Below are positions 1 through 6,884 of a DNA stretch of 11,349 nt, in pieces. The position numbers and the translations under genes were made by a program. The stretch is from contig NZ_DATEJY010000245.1 in assembly GCF_035277725.1 (NCBI RefSeq), positions 1-11,349 of the forward strand, given 5' to 3'. How positions within the stretch are numbered: position 1 is the first letter of the stretch; each line of letters starts with the position of its first letter. The DNA is from Dyella_B sp035277725. GTDB taxonomy: Bacteria; Pseudomonadota; Gammaproteobacteria; Xanthomonadales; Rhodanobacteraceae. Under the pieces are notes generated by a model. It was not told the DNA's origin. It ran no database searches and saw only the letters and a program-made list of their open reading frames with translations.

Positions 1-27
1 GTAGTGTCCACAGTTGACGTTTGTCAT
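1..27 (-). CDS. 5' end of an unidentified gene, cut by the window edge
   Basis: An ATG at 27-25 on the minus strand opens a frame of nine codons (MTNVNCGHY) that leaves the window at position 1 without a stop. It is preceded by AAGGAGG (plus positions 35-41) at a 7-nt spacing, which is close to a perfect Shine-Dalgarno sequence. That signal is the only real support. The peptide is too short to assign to a family. The gene has the same orientation as the LacI gene but is separated from it by about 240 bp containing an inverted repeat, so it is probably a separate transcription unit. Confidence 0.5.
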
Positions 28-34
28 TGCCAAG

Positions 35-41
35 CCTCCTT
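35..41 (-). promoter_or_regulatory. Consensus ribosome-binding site for the left-edge gene
   Basis: The minus strand reads AAGGAGG, 7 nt before the ATG at 27. This matches the anti-Shine-Dalgarno end of 16S rRNA and fixes the start of the truncated gene. Confidence 0.5.
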
Positions 42-172
42 GATCCTTGTGAAGACGCAGCATATCTGCGGGGTGTGTTCTCCAGCGTCAGAGGATTTCT
101 AGCAATCGAGCGCCTAAAGAGATGCCTGGAGTCAGATAAAACCAGTGCTCGCAAACCACGCTGACACAACAA

Positions 173-260
173 CCCATAGGCTGCGATGAAATCGTAGACT
201 GGGTGCGAACCCCAGCACCGCCATGCATGATCATGCTGGGATTTCATCCCAGCCTACGGG
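173..260. repeat. Inverted repeat pair downstream of the LacI gene, possible bidirectional terminator
   Basis: Arms 173-193 and 240-260 are reverse complements at 19 of 21 positions. The right arm sits in its own hairpin: GCTGGGAT at 235-242, loop TTC, ATCCCAGC at 246-253. The left copy is a degenerate version of the same unit. The octamer CCTACGGG occurs at 253-260 and again at 267-274, where it contains the LacI stop codon. Units built on GGCTGGGATGAAATCCCAGC are common intergenic repeats in Xanthomonadaceae-like genomes (general knowledge, not checked). There is no T-run, so a terminator role is an inference from position only. Confidence 0.6.
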
Positions 261-267
261 TTGCGGC

Positions 268-1353
268 CTACGGGCGGTGTGGAGCGGTGGAGCCGCGCAC
301 GACCAGATCCGCCGACAACACGCGCTTGCGCGGCGGCACCGCAGGATCGTTGAGCAATTCGATCAGCATGGTGGTGGCTTCCCGCCCCAGCGCATTCTTC
401 GGCTGCGCAATGGTGGTCAATGCCGGCAACGTATAGCGCGCAAAGCGAATGTCGTCGAAGCCGACCACCGAGACATCCTCCGGCACGCGCAAGCCATGCG
501 AACTCAATGCGCGCATGGCGCCAATGGCCATCTCGTCGTTGGAGCAGAACACCGCACTGAATGCTTGTCCGCGCGAAAGCAGCAACTCGATGGCGCGTTC
601 GCCGGCTTCGATCGAAAAGTCGCCGATCGCACTCAGCACGGGATTGATCGCGATACCCGCGCGCTGCAAGGCGCGCTGATAGCCCAGCTCGCGATCCACG
701 CAGATCGGGCTGGTCGGTGGTCCGGCAATAAAGGCGATGTCGCGATGTCCTAGCGTCACCAGATAGTCGACGGCCGTGGCTGCCGCCGCGACGTTGTCGA
801 CGTAGACGCTGCAGATCTGGCTGTCTTTCACGTATTCGCATGCGTTGACCACCGGCAGCCGCCCTTGAATGGGAATCGCCGGCACGCGCGGAGACATGGT
901 GATGATGCCGTCGGCCTGGCGCGCAGCCACCATATCGGCGTACGCCTGCTCGCGTACGAGGCTGCTTTGCGTTTCACCAAGTAGCACCGAATAGCCGCTT
1001 TCGTGCGCGACCTGTTCGATGCCGCGGATCACCTCGGAGAAAAACGGATTGGCAATGTCCGGCAGCAACGCCACGATCAATCGCGTGCGCGCGGTGCGCA
1101 AGTTGCGCGCCTGCGCGTTGGGAGTATAGCCGAGCCGCTTGACCACTTCGTGGATGTGCTGGCGCGTGGCTTCGCTGACGACTTCGGGCCGCTGCAAGGC
1201 GCGCGATACGGTCGCGACGGATACGTTCGCGGCGGCGGCGATCTCCTTGACCGTCTTGCCACGGGCAGGCTGCGTCCCCGCGCCCGAGTCGCCTTTGCCG
1301 CGCTGCCGCTTACGCTTGGATCCGTCCCCACTCACTCGCTCAACCCCTCTCAT
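268..1353 (-). CDS. LacI-family transcriptional repressor of the sugar cluster
   Basis: A DNA-binding repressor/sensor of the LacI/GalR family, 361 aa from the ATG at 1353. A basic N-terminal tail (SKRKRQRGK, about residues 12-20) precedes the classic helix-turn-helix, residues 34-53 (TVKEIAAAANVSVATVSRAL). The hinge helix follows at about 78-86 (PNAQARNLR). The rest is a periplasmic-binding-protein-like effector domain with the typical blocks ANPFFSEVIRGIE, LGHRDIAFIAGP and SVVGFDDIRFARYTLPALTTI. The frame stays open upstream to a TTG at 1434, but that start would lie inside the operator at 1434-1449. ATG 1353 has AAAGG very close to it. GTG 1335 has AGAGGGG at better spacing and is an alternative start. 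The gene is divergent from the catabolic cluster, and operator-like palindromes lie on both sides of the divergent region, so autoregulation and control of the cluster are likely. The effector is unknown; a keto-sugar or free sugar is a guess. Confidence 0.93.
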   Translation of the reverse strand: MRGVERVSGDGSKRKRQRGKGDSGAGTQPARGKTVKEIAAAANVSVATVSRALQRPEVVSEATRQHIHEVVKRLGYTPNAQARNLRTARTRLIVALLPDIANPFFSEVIRGIEQVAHESGYSVLLGETQSSLVREQAYADMVAARQADGIITMSPRVPAIPIQGRLPVVNACEYVKDSQICSVYVDNVAAAATAVDYLVTLGHRDIAFIAGPPTSPICVDRELGYQRALQRAGIAINPVLSAIGDFSIEAGERAIELLLSRGQAFSAVFCSNDEMAIGAMRALSSHGLRVPEDVSVVGFDDIRFARYTLPALTTIAQPKNALGREATTMLIELLNDPAVPPRKRVLSADLVVRGSTAPHRP

Positions 1354-1433
1354 CGCCTTTGCATTCAGGACGATACCACTCGCCTTTCGACCCGCGCTTG
1401 CACCAGCGGCCTGGCTCGTCTTTGTGCAGCGCA

Positions 1434-1449
1434 ATGTAATGGATTACAT
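1434..1449. promoter_or_regulatory. LacI-type operator O1, proximal to the repressor gene
   Basis: The sequence ATGTAATGGATTACAT has two perfect 7-bp arms around a GG centre. LacI-family proteins with an NAxARxL hinge bind even-length palindromes of this size. It lies 81 bp upstream of the repressor ATG and shares the TGTAAT/TACA half-sites with the site at 1562-1587, which argues that one protein recognises both. It would repress the repressor's own promoter. The usual central CG is replaced by GG here. Confidence 0.7.
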
Positions 1450-1462
1450 AAAACCGTTGCAA
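1434..1462 (-). promoter_or_regulatory. Tentative promoter for the LacI gene, overlapping operator O1
   Basis: On the minus strand TTGCAA (1462-1457) is followed by a 17-bp spacer and TTACAT (1439-1434). The -10 match is poor (3 of 6), so this is only a candidate. If it is used, transcription would start near 1427, giving a leader of about 75 nt before ATG 1353, and O1 would cover the -10 box. Confidence 0.25.
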
Positions 1463-1514
1463 CAGCGTACACGCATCTGTTACATGTTTCGGCCAGTTAT
1501 TTGGCGTTTCTTTT

Positions 1515-1528
1515 CGTGGCAAGCCACG
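1515..1528. promoter_or_regulatory. Short perfect palindrome in the divergent region
   Basis: CGTGGC at 1515-1520 and GCCACG at 1523-1528 are perfect inverted arms around AA. The site lies between the two LacI-type operators and is unrelated to them in sequence. It may be a second regulator's half-site pair or a small hairpin. A single 6-bp palindrome can also occur by chance. Confidence 0.25.
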
Positions 1529-1561
1529 CCGCTTCCGCTTCGACAGGGAAGCACATAGCGC

Positions 1562-1587
1562 AAGAAATGTAATCGAATACATTTCTT
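1562..1587. promoter_or_regulatory. LacI-type operator O2, proximal to the catabolic operon
   Basis: A 26-bp palindrome with one mismatched pair, arms 1562-1574 and 1575-1587, centred on CG. Its core TGTAATCGAATACA is the kind of even, CG-centred site used by LacI/GalR proteins. It shares its half-site with O1, 113 bp away. It lies 15 bp upstream of the strong GGGGAGGGG ribosome-binding sequence of the 1613 ORF and about 250 bp upstream of the oxidoreductase gene. The internal TGTAAT (1568-1573) also resembles a -10 box, but no convincing -35 at the right distance was found. Repression by promoter occlusion or roadblock is inferred. Confidence 0.78.
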
Positions 1588-1612
1588 CAGCAGTGCGGCA
1601 CGGGGAGGGGAA

Positions 1613-1837
1613 ATGGCGTTACCAGGATCATTGGGCAGCCCGTGGACATTAGGTGCGATGCAAGCACGTTTCTTCCGCTTGGCATCAAAGGTGGGGCGAA
1701 GGTTTGCTATGAAGCCGTCATTCCAGCGAAAGCTGGAATCCAGTGCCTTGCCCCTAAAGCACAGTCGCTGGACCCCAGCTTTCGCTGAGGTGACGAGTCC
1801 GGGACTCTTTGCCAGTTCCAGAGAAACTGCCCTATGA
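1613..1837 (+). CDS. Possible leader ORF, 74 aa, translationally coupled to the oxidoreductase gene
   Basis: An ATG at 1613 follows GGGGAGGGG (1602-1610), a far better ribosome-binding sequence than the one before the next gene. The frame runs 74 codons and ends in TGA at 1835-1837, so its stop overlaps the next start in the four-base form ATGA (1834-1837). That is the hallmark of translational coupling. The first 35 or so residues match nothing I recognise. The C-terminal half is the translation of the REP repeat (SFQRKLESS, WTPAFAEVT), so the protein itself is unlikely to be conserved. It may be a non-functional leader that delivers ribosomes to the next gene, or a chance frame. Confidence 0.35.
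   Translation: MALPGSLGSPWTLGAMQARFFRLASKVGRRFAMKPSFQRKLESSALPLKHSRWTPAFAEVTSPGLFASSRETAL
1717..1794. repeat. REP-type inverted pair upstream of the catabolic operon
   Basis: Two 27-bp units face each other (1717-1743 and 1768-1794) and are reverse complements apart from a few positions. The left unit holds its own hairpin, TTCCAGC-GAAA-GCTGGAA. The same unit type appears at 7483-7606 and 11295-11322, with GC-rich variation in the stem. Such units are spread by REP-associated tyrosine transposases in other genomes; no transposase is present here. The pair lies in the leader between O2 and the first operon gene. Confidence 0.8.
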
Positions 1838-3033
1838 AGAAACTCGGCATGGGCCTGGTCGGCCCCGGTTTTATTGCCGCCCATCACATCGATGCCGTAC
1901 GCCGGCTGGGCGATGTAGAGATCATCGGGATAGCAGGCTCCAGCCTCGACTCGGCAAAAAAACGCGCACGCGATTTGGGCGTTGCGCGCGCTTATGCAAA
2001 TTACCAAGAGCTGCTCGCCGATCCGGCCGTGCACGTGGTGCACAACACCACTCCCAACCATCTGCACAAGGAAATTTCGCTGGCGGCGCTGCACGCCGGC
2101 AAGCATGTGATTTCCGATAAACCACTCGCCAGCAGCGTGCAGGAAAGCCGCGAACTGTTCGACGCCGCACGCAACGCCCATGTCGCCAACGTCGTCACCT
2201 TCAACTATCGCGGGCATGCGCTGGTGCAGCAGGCGCGCGCCATGGTCGCCAAAGGCAAGCTCGGTGCGCCGGTGCTGGTGCATGGTTGCTATCTGCAGGA
2301 TTGGTTGACCGACGAGCGCACCTATACCTGGCGCCTCGATCCCAAACTGGGTGGCGCCAGTTCCGCGCTGGGCGATATCGGCTCGCACTGGTGCGATCTT
2401 GCCGAGCACGTCACGGGTGCGCGAATCACTGCCGTCTTGGCGGATCTGCATACGGCCGTGCCGGTGCGCCAGGCATCAGCCGCTTCCGCCAAGGCCTTCG
2501 CCAACCAGACCAAGTCCACCCAGCGGCGCAAAGTCACCATCACCAGCGAAGATCTTGCCAGCGTGCTGTTGCGCTTCGACAACGGCGCGCGCGGCAGCCT
2601 GCTTGTTGGGCAGGTGCTGCCCGGCCACAAGAACGATCTGCGCCTGGAAATCAATGGCCGGCTCGCTTCACTCGCGTGGCGACAGGAACAACCCAATGAA
2701 CTGTGGATTGGCCATCACGCACAGGCCAACACGCTGCTCACCCGAGACCCCGCACTGCTCGATGCATCCGCGCGGCCTTATGCGCATCTGCCTGCCGGGC
2801 ATCCCGAAGCGTGGGCCGATGCATTCCGCAATCTCATCGCCGATGCCTATGCGTGGATACGCCAAGGCGGCAAGCCGGAGAGCAAACCTGCGGCGTTGCC
2901 GAGCTTTGCCGATGGCTACCGCAACAGCCTGGTGATCGACGCCATGCTGCGCAGCCATGCCGCCGGTGGGATCTGGCAGAACGTTGAAGAACCTCGCGCA
3001 CCAACCTCATCGAAAAAGGGGAAACGTGGATGA
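1834..3033 (+). CDS. Gfo/Idh/MocA-family NAD(P)-dependent sugar oxidoreductase
   Basis: A cytoplasmic dehydrogenase/reductase of 399 aa with no signal peptide. The N-terminal Rossmann fold carries the nucleotide motif GLVGPGFIA (residues 7-15) and the family's catalytic lysine motif as SDKPLA (D95-K96-P97). The C-terminal alpha/beta domain holds DIGSHWCDLAEH, with D181, H185 and D188 in the usual catalytic/substrate positions. PAGHPEAWADAF near 320-331 is also typical of the family. Members oxidise or reduce hydroxyls of sugars and inositols, and several act at C3. Here it probably reduces or oxidises a keto-sugar made by the cluster, which is an inference. Its own ribosome-binding site is weak (GAG about 10 nt upstream), and its ATG overlaps the stop of the 74-codon ORF. 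Its TGA overlaps the permease start as ATGA, so the two genes are coupled. Confidence 0.93.
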   Translation: MKKLGMGLVGPGFIAAHHIDAVRRLGDVEIIGIAGSSLDSAKKRARDLGVARAYANYQELLADPAVHVVHNTTPNHLHKEISLAALHAGKHVISDKPLASSVQESRELFDAARNAHVANVVTFNYRGHALVQQARAMVAKGKLGAPVLVHGCYLQDWLTDERTYTWRLDPKLGGASSALGDIGSHWCDLAEHVTGARITAVLADLHTAVPVRQASAASAKAFANQTKSTQRRKVTITSEDLASVLLRFDNGARGSLLVGQVLPGHKNDLRLEINGRLASLAWRQEQPNELWIGHHAQANTLLTRDPALLDASARPYAHLPAGHPEAWADAFRNLIADAYAWIRQGGKPESKPAALPSFADGYRNSLVIDAMLRSHAAGGIWQNVEEPRAPTSSKKGKRG

Positions 3034-4232
3034 AATGGCGCCTTCGCTTGATGATGCTGTTCGAATACGCGATCTGGGGCGCGTGGTACGTCACGGTTGG
3101 CACATGGCTGGGTCGAACCTTGCATTTCAACGGTGAACAGATTGGCGCAGTCGCCGGCACCACGGCCATCGGCGCGATGATCTCGCCGCTGTTCGTCGGC
3201 CTGCTGGCCGATCGCCTGTTCGATACGCGCCGCGTGCTGGCAGTGCTGCACATCATCGGTGCCGCGTTGCTTGCCATCGCTGCCAAGCAAAGCGCATTCC
3301 CGGTGCTGTATACGGTCCTGCTTATCTACAGCCTCTGCTACATGCCGACGTTGGCGTTGACCACGTCGCTCGCCATGCGGCACATCGATGATCCCCGCGA
3401 AGAATTCGGCGCCATTCGCGTATTCGGCACCATTGGCTGGATCGTGGTGGGCTTGATCGTCGGCGCATGGGGCGTGGAAGCCACGGCATCGCCGCTGTAT
3501 CTGGCCGCTGCACTGTCGCTGGTGATGGCGTGTTATTGCCTCACGCTGCCGGCAACGCCGCCATTGGCACGCCACCAGCGCTTCGAATTGCGCCACGTAT
3601 TTCCCTTTGAATCGCTGCAACTGCTGCGCGGGCGTTCGATGGCGGTGTTCGCACTCGCCTCGTTCCTGATCTGCATTCCGCTGCAGTTCTACTACGCGTT
3701 CACCAACCTGTTTCTCAACGAAGTCGGCGTGGTCAACGCAGCCGGCAAGATGACCGGCGGGCAGATGTCGGAGCTGTTCTGCATGCTGCTTATCCCCTGG
3801 TTCTTCCGGCATCTCGGCGTGAAATACATGCTCGCCGTCGGCATGCTGGCCTGGGTGTTGCGCTACGCGATGTTCGCCTTCGGCGCGCCCGGCGATCTGA
3901 TGTGGATGTTGTGGATCGGCATCGTGCTGCATGGCATCTGCTTCGACTTCTTCTTCGTGGTCGGCCAGATCTACATCGACCGCGAAGCACCGCCTGCCTT
4001 GCGCGCGGCAACACAGGGCCTGATCACCTTCCTCACCTACGGCCTGGGCATGTTCGTCGGCTCATGGGTTTCCGGTGCGGTGGTAGATGCCCACACCACG
4101 GTGAGCGCGCATGACTGGCGCCCGATCTGGTTGATGGCCGGCACCTGCGCTGCGTTCGTGCTGGTGCTGTTCGTGCTGATGTTCAAGGACCGCAAAAGCA
4201 GCGTCGGCAGTGCGGCTACGGTCGCCCACTGA
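3030..4232 (+). CDS. MFS permease of the nucleoside:H+ symporter (NupG/XapB) type
   Basis: An inner-membrane symporter of 400 aa, consistent with 12 transmembrane helices. It has family-specific features: an N-terminal KWRLRLMMLFEYAIWGAWY block, the loop GLLADRLF (57-64), YMPTLAL (104-110) and IRVFGTIGWI (129-138). These correspond closely to E. coli NupG as I remember it. Known E. coli members import nucleosides. In carbohydrate clusters, relatives are often the only transporter, so here it probably imports the sugar or keto-sugar made by the exported enzymes (inference from context). Translation starts at an ATG overlapping the previous stop (ATGA), with AAGGGG about 8 nt upstream. No nucleosidase, kinase or phosphorylase of nucleoside metabolism lies nearby, which argues against a nucleoside role. 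Confidence 0.9.
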   Translation: MKWRLRLMMLFEYAIWGAWYVTVGTWLGRTLHFNGEQIGAVAGTTAIGAMISPLFVGLLADRLFDTRRVLAVLHIIGAALLAIAAKQSAFPVLYTVLLIYSLCYMPTLALTTSLAMRHIDDPREEFGAIRVFGTIGWIVVGLIVGAWGVEATASPLYLAAALSLVMACYCLTLPATPPLARHQRFELRHVFPFESLQLLRGRSMAVFALASFLICIPLQFYYAFTNLFLNEVGVVNAAGKMTGGQMSELFCMLLIPWFFRHLGVKYMLAVGMLAWVLRYAMFAFGAPGDLMWMLWIGIVLHGICFDFFFVVGQIYIDREAPPALRAATQGLITFLTYGLGMFVGSWVSGAVVDAHTTVSAHDWRPIWLMAGTCAAFVLVLFVLMFKDRKSSVGSAATVAH

Positions 4233-4264
4233 CGTTGCATCCCCACCGCCCCAGAGAACCCCCT

Positions 4265-5149
4265 ATGACGATGACTCGCAGGCAGTTCCTATCCACCTCT
4301 CTCCTTTGCGGTACGGCCGCGTGGCTTGCCGGTAGCACGTCCGGCAAGCTCCTGGCTGCTGGAACGCAAGGCAAGGCGCTCGGCATCCAGCTCTACATGG
4401 TGCTGCAGGCGTACCAAAGCGATCCGATGGGTACGCTCAAAACGCTCAAGTCGATCGGCTACAGCGAGATCGAAGCGATCGTGACCAGCACCGCGCCATC
4501 GCTGCGCGATCAATTGAAGGAAGCCGGCCTCGCCTGCCCCAGCCTGCATTTCGACAGCCTTGGCATCGAGCCCGGCCTTGAAGCCGCGCACGTGCTCGGC
4601 ACGCAATATTTCGTCAGCAGCATGCTCCCGGCTTTCATGCAGAAGATGGATGGCAAGAGCAAAGGTGAGCCAACCTATTCGCTCGATGAAGCCAAGCGCA
4701 CCGCGGCGTTCGCCAACCAGATCGGCGAAAAAGCCAAGCAAGCCGGCTTGCAGTACGCCTATCACAATCACTATCGCGAATTTACCGACGTCGGCGGGGG
4801 CCAGACGTTCTACGACGTGCTGCTCAAGGAAACCGATCACGACCTGGTGAAGTTCGAACTCGACTGCGGCTGGGTGCACGTCGGCGGCAAGAATCCCGTG
4901 GATATCTTCAAGGCGAATCCCGGCCGCATTCCGCTGATGCACGCCAAGGATTTCCTGCCCACGCATGCGGCCAACGAACACCCGGGCGCCGAACTCGGGC
5001 GCGGCACGCTCGACTACAAGCCGATTCTCGCGGCAGCCAACCAGGCTGGACTCAAGCACTGCTTCGTCGAGCAGGAAGGTCCGTATACCCGCATGAACCA
5101 GCTCGATGCCGCGCGCGTCGACTACGCCTATCTGCGTCCGCTGCGCTGA
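4265..5149 (+). CDS. Tat-exported sugar phosphate isomerase/epimerase-like TIM barrel
   Basis: A 294-aa protein of the xylose-isomerase-like TIM-barrel superfamily. The N-terminus TRRQFLS (R5, R6) followed by a hydrophobic stretch to about residue 32 is a twin-arginine signal, so the enzyme folds with its metal in the cytoplasm and works in the periplasm. Barrel motifs include GIQLYMV (40-46), CPSLHFD (91-97), YHNHYREF (166-173), ELDCGWVHVGG (199-208), LMHAKDF (224-230) and FVEQEG (267-272). The likely metal ligands are E172, D200, H226 and E269. Despite the family name, known relatives act on keto-sugars and keto-glycosides by enolisation or beta-elimination (levoglucosan and C-glycoside pathways). 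ATG 4265 is chosen because AGAG sits at a suitable distance and it gives a complete Tat motif; an upstream TTG at 4235 would bury the signal. The gene begins 32 bp after the permease. Confidence 0.88.
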   Translation: MTMTRRQFLSTSLLCGTAAWLAGSTSGKLLAAGTQGKALGIQLYMVLQAYQSDPMGTLKTLKSIGYSEIEAIVTSTAPSLRDQLKEAGLACPSLHFDSLGIEPGLEAAHVLGTQYFVSSMLPAFMQKMDGKSKGEPTYSLDEAKRTAAFANQIGEKAKQAGLQYAYHNHYREFTDVGGGQTFYDVLLKETDHDLVKFELDCGWVHVGGKNPVDIFKANPGRIPLMHAKDFLPTHAANEHPGAELGRGTLDYKPILAAANQAGLKHCFVEQEGPYTRMNQLDAARVDYAYLRPLR

Positions 5150-5181
5150 CCGGCGCGGCCCCGAGCGAGAAAGGGAAGCAC

Positions 5182-6873
5182 ATGGATAACAACACGTATG
5201 ACGCGATCGTCGTCGGCACCGGCGTCAGCGGTGGCTGGGCCGCGAAGGAACTGACCGAGAAAGGCCTCAAGACCTTGGTGCTGGAACGTGGCCCGATGGT
5301 CAAACACGGCGACTATCCCACAGCGATGAAAGCACCGTGGGAACTGCCCTACGCGGATCAGCCCACGCGCGAAGACATTGCACGCCACCCGATCCACACG
5401 CGTCCGTCGTTCTACGGCATCAAGCAATCGACCAAGCACTGGTTTGTCGACGACATCGACAACCCGTATGAGGAAACCAAGCCGTTCGACTGGTTTCGCG
5501 GTTATCACGTCGGCGGCCGTTCACTGATGTGGGGACGGCAGAGCTACCGCTTCAGCGAGATGGATTTTGAAGCGAATGGCAAGGAAGGTATCGGTGTCGA
5601 CTGGCCGATCCGCTACGCCGACCTGGCGCCGTGGTACGACTACGTGGAGGCATTCATCGGCGTCAGCGGCTCCATCGAACATCTGCCGCAGTTGCCGGAT
5701 GGGCAATTCCTGCCGCCGATGGAACTCACCTGCGTCGAGAAGGATTTCCGCGACAAGCTTTCCGACAAGTTCGGCCGCAAGCTGATCATCGGCCGCACTG
5801 CCAACTTATCCGCACCACTGAAGCACGACAAAAGCCCGCAGCGCGCACCGTGCCAGTACCGCAACCTGTGCATGCGCGGCTGCCCGTTCGGCGCTTACTT
5901 CAGCAGCAATTCCTCCACTCTTCCCGCGGCGGAGAAAACCGGCAACATGACGCTGGTGCCCAATGCGGTCGTGCACGAACTGATCTACGACAATACCAAG
6001 GGCAAAGCGACCGGCGTGCGCGTGCTGGATGCCGAAACCGGCCATCAGACCGATTACTTCGCACGCGTGATTTTTCTTTGCGCCTCCACCTTCGGCACCG
6101 CGCAAATCCTGCTCAACTCCACCTCCAGCCGCTTCCCCACCGGCTTCGGCAACGACAGCGGCGAAGTGGGCCACAACATCATGGATCACATCTTCGGCAG
6201 CGGCGCGCGCGCATTGGCCGACGGTTATGAGGATCGCTACTACAGCGGCCGCCGGCCCAACGGCTTCTACATCCCGCGCTACCGCAACGTCGGCAAGGAC
6301 AAGCGCAGATATCTGCGCGGCTTTGGTTACCAGGGCGGCGCCAGCCGCGACGACTGGACACGGCTGGTGGACACGCCGGCGATCGGCGACGAACTCAAGC
6401 GTGCCGCCGAAACACCCGGCCCCTGGATGGTGTCGATGATGGGCTTCGGCGAGATGCTGCCCTCTCATCGCAACCACGTCACGCTGGATCGCCACCGCAA
6501 AGACAAGTACGGCCTGCCGCTGCTGAACTTCGATGCCGCGCACCAGGAAAACGAAATCATGATGAAGAAGGAGATCATCAGCGACGCGATGGAGATGCTC
6601 AGCGCCGCCGGCTATCGCGACGTGCATTCGTTCGAGATTCCCGCCAACGTCGGCGCCGGCATCCATGAAATGGGCACCGCGCGCATGGGCCGCGATCCGA
6701 AGACCTCCGTGCTCAACGCTCACAACCAGATGCATGCGTGCAAGAACGTGTTCATCACGGATGGCTCCTGCATGGCGTCATCCGCCTGCCAGAACCCGTC
6801 GCTCACCTACATGGCGCTGACCGCCCGCGCAGCCAGCCATGCGGTGGATGAACTCAAGCGCGGCAATATCTGA
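5182..6873 (+). CDS. GMC-family FAD sugar dehydrogenase, catalytic subunit, with 3Fe-4S motif
   Basis: A 563-aa flavoprotein dehydrogenase. The FAD-binding motif is VVGTGVSGGWAAKEL (10-24), with ERG at 35-37 for the ribose. HVGGRSLMWGRQSYR (109-123) is a GMC block. Cys224, Cys230 and Cys234 have the C-x5-C-x3-C spacing that binds a 3Fe-4S cluster in the catalytic subunit of Burkholderia FAD-glucose dehydrogenase. The active-site pair is H495 (HEMGTARMG) and N538 (QNPSLT). There is no signal peptide. Related subunits are co-exported with their Tat-bearing partner, which here is the next gene, 8 bp downstream. Known relatives include gluconate 2-dehydrogenase and glucoside 3-dehydrogenases of the Caulobacter LacA/LacC type. 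With a DUF1080 gene in the same cluster, C3 oxidation is the best guess. The start has AAAGGGA just upstream. The cytochrome c subunit is not in the window. Confidence 0.93.
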   Translation: MDNNTYDAIVVGTGVSGGWAAKELTEKGLKTLVLERGPMVKHGDYPTAMKAPWELPYADQPTREDIARHPIHTRPSFYGIKQSTKHWFVDDIDNPYEETKPFDWFRGYHVGGRSLMWGRQSYRFSEMDFEANGKEGIGVDWPIRYADLAPWYDYVEAFIGVSGSIEHLPQLPDGQFLPPMELTCVEKDFRDKLSDKFGRKLIIGRTANLSAPLKHDKSPQRAPCQYRNLCMRGCPFGAYFSSNSSTLPAAEKTGNMTLVPNAVVHELIYDNTKGKATGVRVLDAETGHQTDYFARVIFLCASTFGTAQILLNSTSSRFPTGFGNDSGEVGHNIMDHIFGSGARALADGYEDRYYSGRRPNGFYIPRYRNVGKDKRRYLRGFGYQGGASRDDWTRLVDTPAIGDELKRAAETPGPWMVSMMGFGEMLPSHRNHVTLDRHRKDKYGLPLLNFDAAHQENEIMMKKEIISDAMEMLSAAGYRDVHSFEIPANVGAGIHEMGTARMGRDPKTSVLNAHNQMHACKNVFITDGSCMASSACQNPSLTYMALTARAASHAVDELKRGNI

Positions 6874-6884
6874 GGAGAAGCATG

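Noticed and set aside
1354..1434. Extended LacI start at the TTG at 1434 adding 27 residues
   Set aside because: It would begin inside the operator palindrome, has no ribosome-binding site, and the added residues match no part of a LacI repressor.
1480..2451. 323-codon minus-strand frame crossing the divergent region
   Set aside because: It runs through O2, the REP pair and the oxidoreductase start. The only familiar stretch (AKAGVQ, LDSSFRWND) is the translation of the REP repeat.
2916..3932. 338-codon open frame on the minus strand
   Set aside because: It is antisense to the end of the oxidoreductase and most of the permease. Its translation is rich in His, Gln and Arg, typical of a shadow of membrane-protein codons.
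5806..6735. 309-codon open frame on the minus strand
   Set aside because: It is antisense to the conserved GMC dehydrogenase and has no family motif.
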